A stretch of 10,493 nucleotides of DNA from Candidatus Sphingobacterium stercoripullorum. GTDB lineage: Bacteria > Bacteroidota > Bacteroidia > Sphingobacteriales > Sphingobacteriaceae. The notes under the pieces are model-generated. The model had not been told where the DNA came from and made no database searches. It worked only from the letters and a program-made list of their open reading frames with translations. The stretch's first letter is position 1; the number at the start of each line of letters is the position of its first letter. The stretch lies in the NCBI GenBank assembly GCA_019114715.1, contig DXEZ01000278.1, positions 1 to 10,493 of the forward strand, given 5' to 3'. Of the stretch, positions 6,747 through 10,493 are shown piece by piece. The position numbers and the translations under genes are program-made.

Positions 6747-8882
6747 ATGGATTTACTAAAAAAAAATACGAAGATTAGAAATATACTTCTTGTTTTAATC
6801 CTAGTGTGTACAGCCGTATTTTTTATAATTATAATCGGTTCATTTTTACGCTATAGAGATTTACAGAAGAAAATCTACAACGTCTATAATACATTGACCT
6901 ATACAAGCAATGAATACAATGATATATACGCACTTTACAATGAATCAGAATACTACTTCAGGTTATTTTCAATTGACTTTGACCCGGCTAATTTAGAGCA
7001 TTTCAAAGATAATCTTACAACCATAACCTTCATGTTAGACTCCTTAACTAGTCAAACAAACCTGCAAGGTGACCTACCTAAGCCCTTACAGTTAAGCTTA
7101 TTGGAGGAACGCGAGAAGTTAGTCAGTAGCTTCATTGAATTAAAACAACAAATATCCCATTTATTGGATTTATCTAAAGATTTAGATGCCTATACAGAGG
7201 AGGTAAAGCAAGGGAACCAACATTCAGCACAAGACCCCGTATCTGCGATCGACTCTACTATCAACACCAAAGATAAGTATGTAGTCATCAAACGTAAGCC
7301 CTTATTAAAGCGTCTTTTTAAAAACAAAGACGATACAATTAGGCTATCGGAAGTTGAAAAGGTCAAAGAACTATCTACAGAGATAACAAGGATTGAGCAA
7401 GAAAAATCAAATAGGATACTCAGAAATACAGAGCAAAAGTTAAACGAGCTTAGAAACTCATACGAAGAAATGCGTGCTACTGAAAACAAACTTTTGGCTT
7501 TAAACTTTGAGCAGCTCTACCAAATAGAAGAATTAATCAATTTTCTACAAACACAAGAACAAGAGTTAATTGCTTCTTACACCCAAAAAGAAGTTGATTC
7601 ATTATTAAAAAAATCACAACAGTTTCGCCACCAAATTATCATAAGTGCGATGGTAATAATATTGATGCTTGCCATATTGATTTATTACCAATTTTACACC
7701 TCTTATTATCAGCAGAAATTAATGCAAGAAAAAGCCATAGCATCAAAAAAGGCAGAGGAGAAAGCAAATATATTGGCAGAAATAACCCATGAAATACGAA
7801 CACCCATAAACTCATTAATTGGAGTAATTGATGTATTAAAAAGTAGCGAAAACACAATAAATGAAGATCAGGATAACTTACTGAACTCAGTTTATGTTAA
7901 TATCCAAAAAACTTCACAAACGGTTGATGATATCTTAAACCTAAGTAAAATAGAACAAAACTCAGATCCGTTTATCACAAAATTTGATATCCATAGATTG
8001 GCAAAAGAGATTCATAAAATCCACCAATCACAAGCTTGGGTTAAAAACATTGATATTGATCTAAACTTTATTCAAAACTCACCACTATATATTAAAAGTG
8101 ATGAATTTAGGATTAAACAAATCATCACAAACCTATTAACAAACGCAATAAAGTATTCGGGTCCAGATTCAAAAATCAAATACCGTGTTGAGGTAAAAGA
8201 TGAGAAGTTATTTATAGAGATTAAAGATCAAGGGATAGGAATCAGCAGCAAAATTGGCGATGCGATATTCAACAAATTCTTTACAGCCGTTAAGGATCCA
8301 AGTCAATACAACAGTGTTGGACTTGGATTATATATTACAAACAAGCTAGTACAAAGCTTAAGTGGAAAAATCACCTATAAAAGTAAACTCAAACACGGCA
8401 CCACTTTCACGGTAGAGATTCCTATAATCACTGAAATAGCGTTAAAAAGTGAAGTAATACCTGATAATAAAACTATAAAACAAGCGGCTGAAAATTTTAA
8501 CTGGTTAATAGTTGATGACAATCAAATAAACCTCCTTTATATACAACAGCACTTCACTAAAAATACAAACATTAAATTAACCCACAGTGTTAAAGAGGCG
8601 CTATTGATCTTAAAAAACAACCCAGCAGATATCATCATTACCGATATAAATATGCCGTTAATGAGTGGAGGCACGCTATTAAAGAAAATAAGAAGCAGTG
8701 ACACCTGGAAAGAAATCATTGTAATAGCTACATCAGCAGACTACGACCAGATTTTAAAAGTAGAAAAGCAAAAAGAGTTAAAATTTGATTTAAAACTAAT
8801 AAAGCCTTTTACAAACGATTCTTTTTATAATATTATATTCAGAGGTATTGAAATGCGAAAAAATCAAATGAAAAATCAGTAG
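6747..8882 (+). CDS. Hybrid sensor histidine kinase with receiver domain
   Basis: The 711-residue membrane protein has membrane span 1 at about 12-33, an extracytoplasmic sensor region at about 34-295, and span 2 at about 297-317. The cytoplasmic part has a dimerisation helix with phosphoacceptor His348 in THEIRTP, and an ATP-binding domain with the N box near Asn466 (LLTNAIKYS), Asp494 in DQGIGIS, and VGLGLYI. A C-terminal receiver follows, with Asp590-Asp591, phosphorylated Asp633 in TDINMP, and Lys686 in IKPF, so every expected catalytic residue is present. No HAMP, PAS, HPt or DNA-binding domain is visible. The sensor region is helical with a long coiled coil (about 195-290) and matches no sensor family I can name. 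It also holds a basic block around residues 182-194. No separate response regulator lies in the window, so the phosphate must pass to a partner elsewhere. A 170-base gap precedes the gene, which suggests its own transcript. The ATG at 6747 places span 1 properly. Confidence 0.95.
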   Translation: MDLLKKNTKIRNILLVLILVCTAVFFIIIIGSFLRYRDLQKKIYNVYNTLTYTSNEYNDIYALYNESEYYFRLFSIDFDPANLEHFKDNLTTITFMLDSLTSQTNLQGDLPKPLQLSLLEEREKLVSSFIELKQQISHLLDLSKDLDAYTEEVKQGNQHSAQDPVSAIDSTINTKDKYVVIKRKPLLKRLFKNKDDTIRLSEVEKVKELSTEITRIEQEKSNRILRNTEQKLNELRNSYEEMRATENKLLALNFEQLYQIEELINFLQTQEQELIASYTQKEVDSLLKKSQQFRHQIIISAMVIILMLAILIYYQFYTSYYQQKLMQEKAIASKKAEEKANILAEITHEIRTPINSLIGVIDVLKSSENTINEDQDNLLNSVYVNIQKTSQTVDDILNLSKIEQNSDPFITKFDIHRLAKEIHKIHQSQAWVKNIDIDLNFIQNSPLYIKSDEFRIKQIITNLLTNAIKYSGPDSKIKYRVEVKDEKLFIEIKDQGIGISSKIGDAIFNKFFTAVKDPSQYNSVGLGLYITNKLVQSLSGKITYKSKLKHGTTFTVEIPIITEIALKSEVIPDNKTIKQAAENFNWLIVDDNQINLLYIQQHFTKNTNIKLTHSVKEALLILKNNPADIIITDINMPLMSGGTLLKKIRSSDTWKEIIVIATSADYDQILKVEKQKELKFDLKLIKPFTNDSFYNIIFRGIEMRKNQMKNQ

Positions 8883-8909
8883 TCAAACTTTAAATCAATA
8901 AAAAACAAT

Positions 8910-8945
8910 TTATTAGCTCATTATGAGTAGTTAATAATATTTTTT
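8910..8945 (+). terminator. Possible intrinsic terminator after the hybrid kinase
   Basis: CTCAT (8917-8921) and ATGAG (8923-8927) form a palindrome, flanked by outer arms TTATTA (8910-8915) and TAATAA (8932-8937), and followed by a T run at 8940-8945. It lies 27 bases after the kinase stop. The stem is AT-rich, has an uneven internal bulge, and would need to open its innermost pairs to form a loop, so support is modest. It overlaps the upstream part of the rpsA promoter. Confidence 0.35.
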
Positions 8946-8947
8946 CG

Positions 8948-8955
8948 TACCTTTG
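8948..8955 (+). promoter_or_regulatory. Predicted rpsA promoter, -7 element
   Basis: TACCTTTG is an exact match to the Bacteroidota -7 consensus TAnnTTTG. The expected start of transcription is about 4 bases further on, near 8959, giving a leader of about 37 bases. The -33 side is poor: only TATG at 8922-8925, with a 22-base spacer, comes close to TTTG. Confidence 0.6.
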
Positions 8956-8958
8956 CAG

Positions 8959-8983
8959 TCCTTGCAACGCAAGGAAAAAGGAG
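8959..8983 (+). promoter_or_regulatory. rpsA leader: 5' hairpin and strong Shine-Dalgarno
   Basis: TCCTTGC (8959-8965) and GCAAGGA (8969-8975) form a perfect 7-bp stem with a 3-base loop, right at the predicted 5' end of the transcript. It is followed at 8978-8983 by AAGGAG, a full Shine-Dalgarno, which is rare in this phylum. That site lies 5 bases before an ATG at 8989 and 12 bases before the rpsA ATG at 8996. The same TCCTT arm could pair with AAGGA at 8978-8982 instead and hide the Shine-Dalgarno. The stem is seen in the sequence; a regulatory role is inference. Confidence 0.55.
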
Positions 8984-8995
8984 ATTTAATGATTA

Positions 8996-10493
8996 ATGAG
9001 TAAAAAACAAGAAGAACAAAAGGAATTGACGACGCAAAATGCGGAGCAATCTCAGGAGACTGCCACTACAGTAGTGAACAGCACTTCAGAGCAAAACACA
9101 ACAGAAGCTGAAAAAGCTTCATCAAACGCTGAAACAGCGAATTCCCCTATCAAGTGGGCTACACCTGATGCGGATTTTGATTGGGACCTAGACGAAAGTT
9201 CCGTAGCAACTTATAGTGATGAAGAACGTAAAAAACTCGAAGAAGAGTACGGTAGCACATTCACTGAGGTTAACAAAGGAGAAATCGTTGAAGGTATCAT
9301 TGTTACCTTTAACAACAAAGACGTAGTATTAAACATCGGTTACAAATCTGATGGTTTAGTGCCTTTAACGGAGTTTAAAGACATGCCAGATCTAAAAGTA
9401 GGCGATACAGTAGAAGTCTTTGTTGAAGAACAGGAAGATGCTAACGGTCAACTTGTTCTTTCGCGCAAACGTGCGAAAACTCAAAAATCTTGGGAAGATA
9501 TTAACAAGGCTCTTGAAGAAGACACTATTATCACTGGATTTGTTAAGAGTAGAACAAAAGGTGGTTTAATTGTAGACATCAAAGGAGTTGAGGCATTCTT
9601 ACCAGGTTCTCAAATTGATATTAAACCAATCCGTGACTACGATATCTACGTGGGTAAGACCATGGAATTCAAAGTAGTTAAGATTAACCACGAATACAAA
9701 AACGTTGTAGTTTCTCACAAAGTTCTAATCGAAGATGACTTAGAGCATCAAAAAGCTGAGATCGTCGCGAAACTTGAAAAAGGACAAGTACTTGAAGGTA
9801 CAGTTAAAAACATTACTGACTTTGGAGTATTTATTGACCTTGGTGGCGTAGACGGACTACTACACATTACTGATATTTCTTGGGGTAGAATTGAGCATCC
9901 AAGAGAAGTTCTAGAGTTAGACCAAACTATTAACGTTGTGGTTCTAGACTTCGACGATGAGAAAAAGCGTATTGCTCTTGGATTGAAACAATTAACTGAA
10001 CATCCTTGGGAATCTCTAGACACTGAACTTGCAATTGGTTCAAGAGTAAAAGGTAAGATTGTTACTGTGGCTGACTACGGTGCATTCTTAGAAATTATTC
10101 CTGGAGTAGAAGGATTAATCCACGTATCTGAAATGTCTTGGTCACAAAACCTACGTTCACCTTCAGAGTTTATCAAAGTTGGTGATGAAGTAGAAGCTGA
10201 GATATTAACTTTAGATAGAGACGACCGAAAAATGAGTCTAGGTATCAAGCAATTGACACCAGATCCATGGAAAAACATTGCTGAGCGTTACCCAGTAGGT
10301 AGCCAGCATAGTTCAATTGTCAAGAACATGACTAACTTCGGTATCTTCGTAGAACTTGAAGAAGGAATTGATGGTTTAATCCACATTTCTGACTTATCAT
10401 GGTCTAAGAAAATCAACCACCCTAACGAATTCACAAAAGTAGGTGAAACACTAGATGTAGTTGTATTAGAGGTTGACGAAGAAAACAGAAAAC
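8996..10493 (+). CDS. rpsA: 30S ribosomal protein S1 (cut by the window's right edge)
   Basis: The first 499 codons of ribosomal protein S1 are present and the frame is still open at the window edge. An acidic, Gln/Thr/Ser-rich N-terminal extension (about residues 1-85), usual for Bacteroidota S1, is followed by five S1 (OB-fold) RNA-binding domains at about 93-159, 176-242, 262-332, 347-419 and 434 onward. Domains 3 to 5 are the most canonical, each with an FG(V/I)F- or YGAF-type strand and a GLxHIxxxSW-type end, and are the ones expected to bind mRNA; the first two are the divergent ribosome-anchoring kind. S1 brings mRNA to the 30S subunit, which matters in a phylum that rarely uses Shine-Dalgarno pairing. 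The ATG at 8996 is the first in frame after a stop at 8990-8992. Codon use looks more uniform than in the neighbours, as expected for a highly expressed gene. Confidence 0.97.
   Translation, partial: MSKKQEEQKELTTQNAEQSQETATTVVNSTSEQNTTEAEKASSNAETANSPIKWATPDADFDWDLDESSVATYSDEERKKLEEEYGSTFTEVNKGEIVEGIIVTFNNKDVVLNIGYKSDGLVPLTEFKDMPDLKVGDTVEVFVEEQEDANGQLVLSRKRAKTQKSWEDINKALEEDTIITGFVKSRTKGGLIVDIKGVEAFLPGSQIDIKPIRDYDIYVGKTMEFKVVKINHEYKNVVVSHKVLIEDDLEHQKAEIVAKLEKGQVLEGTVKNITDFGVFIDLGGVDGLLHITDISWGRIEHPREVLELDQTINVVVLDFDDEKKRIALGLKQLTEHPWESLDTELAIGSRVKGKIVTVADYGAFLEIIPGVEGLIHVSEMSWSQNLRSPSEFIKVGDEVEAEILTLDRDDRKMSLGIKQLTPDPWKNIAERYPVGSQHSSIVKNMTNFGIFVELEEGIDGLIHISDLSWSKKINHPNEFTKVGETLDVVVLEVDEENRK

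Noticed and set aside
7190..7489. Minus-strand open frame of 99 codons inside the hybrid kinase
   Set aside because: It has a low-complexity Ser/Phe/Leu composition typical of the reverse complement of a coiled-coil coding region, and no start context.
9748..10278. Two minus-strand open frames inside rpsA
   Set aside because: Both are antisense to conserved S1 domains and have no motifs.

Overview
The window looks like chromosomal DNA from a low-GC (by eye, mid-30s %) member of the Bacteroidota, probably Flavobacteriia or Cytophagia. The evidence is: promoters of the TTTG-N19-TAnnTTTG type instead of -35/-10 boxes; mostly absent Shine-Dalgarno sequences; a PASTA protein without a kinase next to ddl; a MltG of the 'ASIVQGE' type; and a ribosomal protein S1 with the long acidic N-terminal extension usual in this phylum. 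No mobile element, tRNA, rRNA or CRISPR array is visible.

Layout. Positions 60-2227 (+) hold an unrecognised lipoprotein and an exported class-A beta-lactamase-fold serine hydrolase. They converge on a leftward pair, ddl (3170-4192, -) followed by a cyanophycinase-like S51 peptidase gene (2244-3115, -). The S51 gene is broken by an 11-bp tandem duplication and may carry a second frame break at its 5' end. ddl diverges, across a compact two-way promoter region, from a rightward group: a three-PASTA membrane protein, mltG, and a YbgC-like hotdog thioesterase (4344-6576). A hybrid sensor histidine kinase/response regulator follows alone (6747-8882). The right edge is the first 499 codons of rpsA (8996 to beyond the window), with its promoter, a 5' hairpin and a rare strong Shine-Dalgarno sequence.

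How the genes fit together. Much of the window concerns the cell envelope. Ddl makes the D-Ala-D-Ala end of the peptidoglycan precursor. The PASTA protein can bind muropeptides or act as a septal/envelope scaffold. MltG cuts nascent glycan strands. The exported serine hydrolase has the SxxK/SDN/KxG signature of penicillin-interacting enzymes. The kinase could be an envelope or nutrient sensor, but its partner is not in view.

I see no clear new multi-gene system. The points most worth checking are the frameshift duplication in the S51 gene, the rpsA leader (a 5' hairpin whose UCCUU arm could also pair with the Shine-Dalgarno, plus a five-codon mini-ORF, stop included, overlapping the rpsA start), and the overlapping divergent ddl/PASTA promoters.
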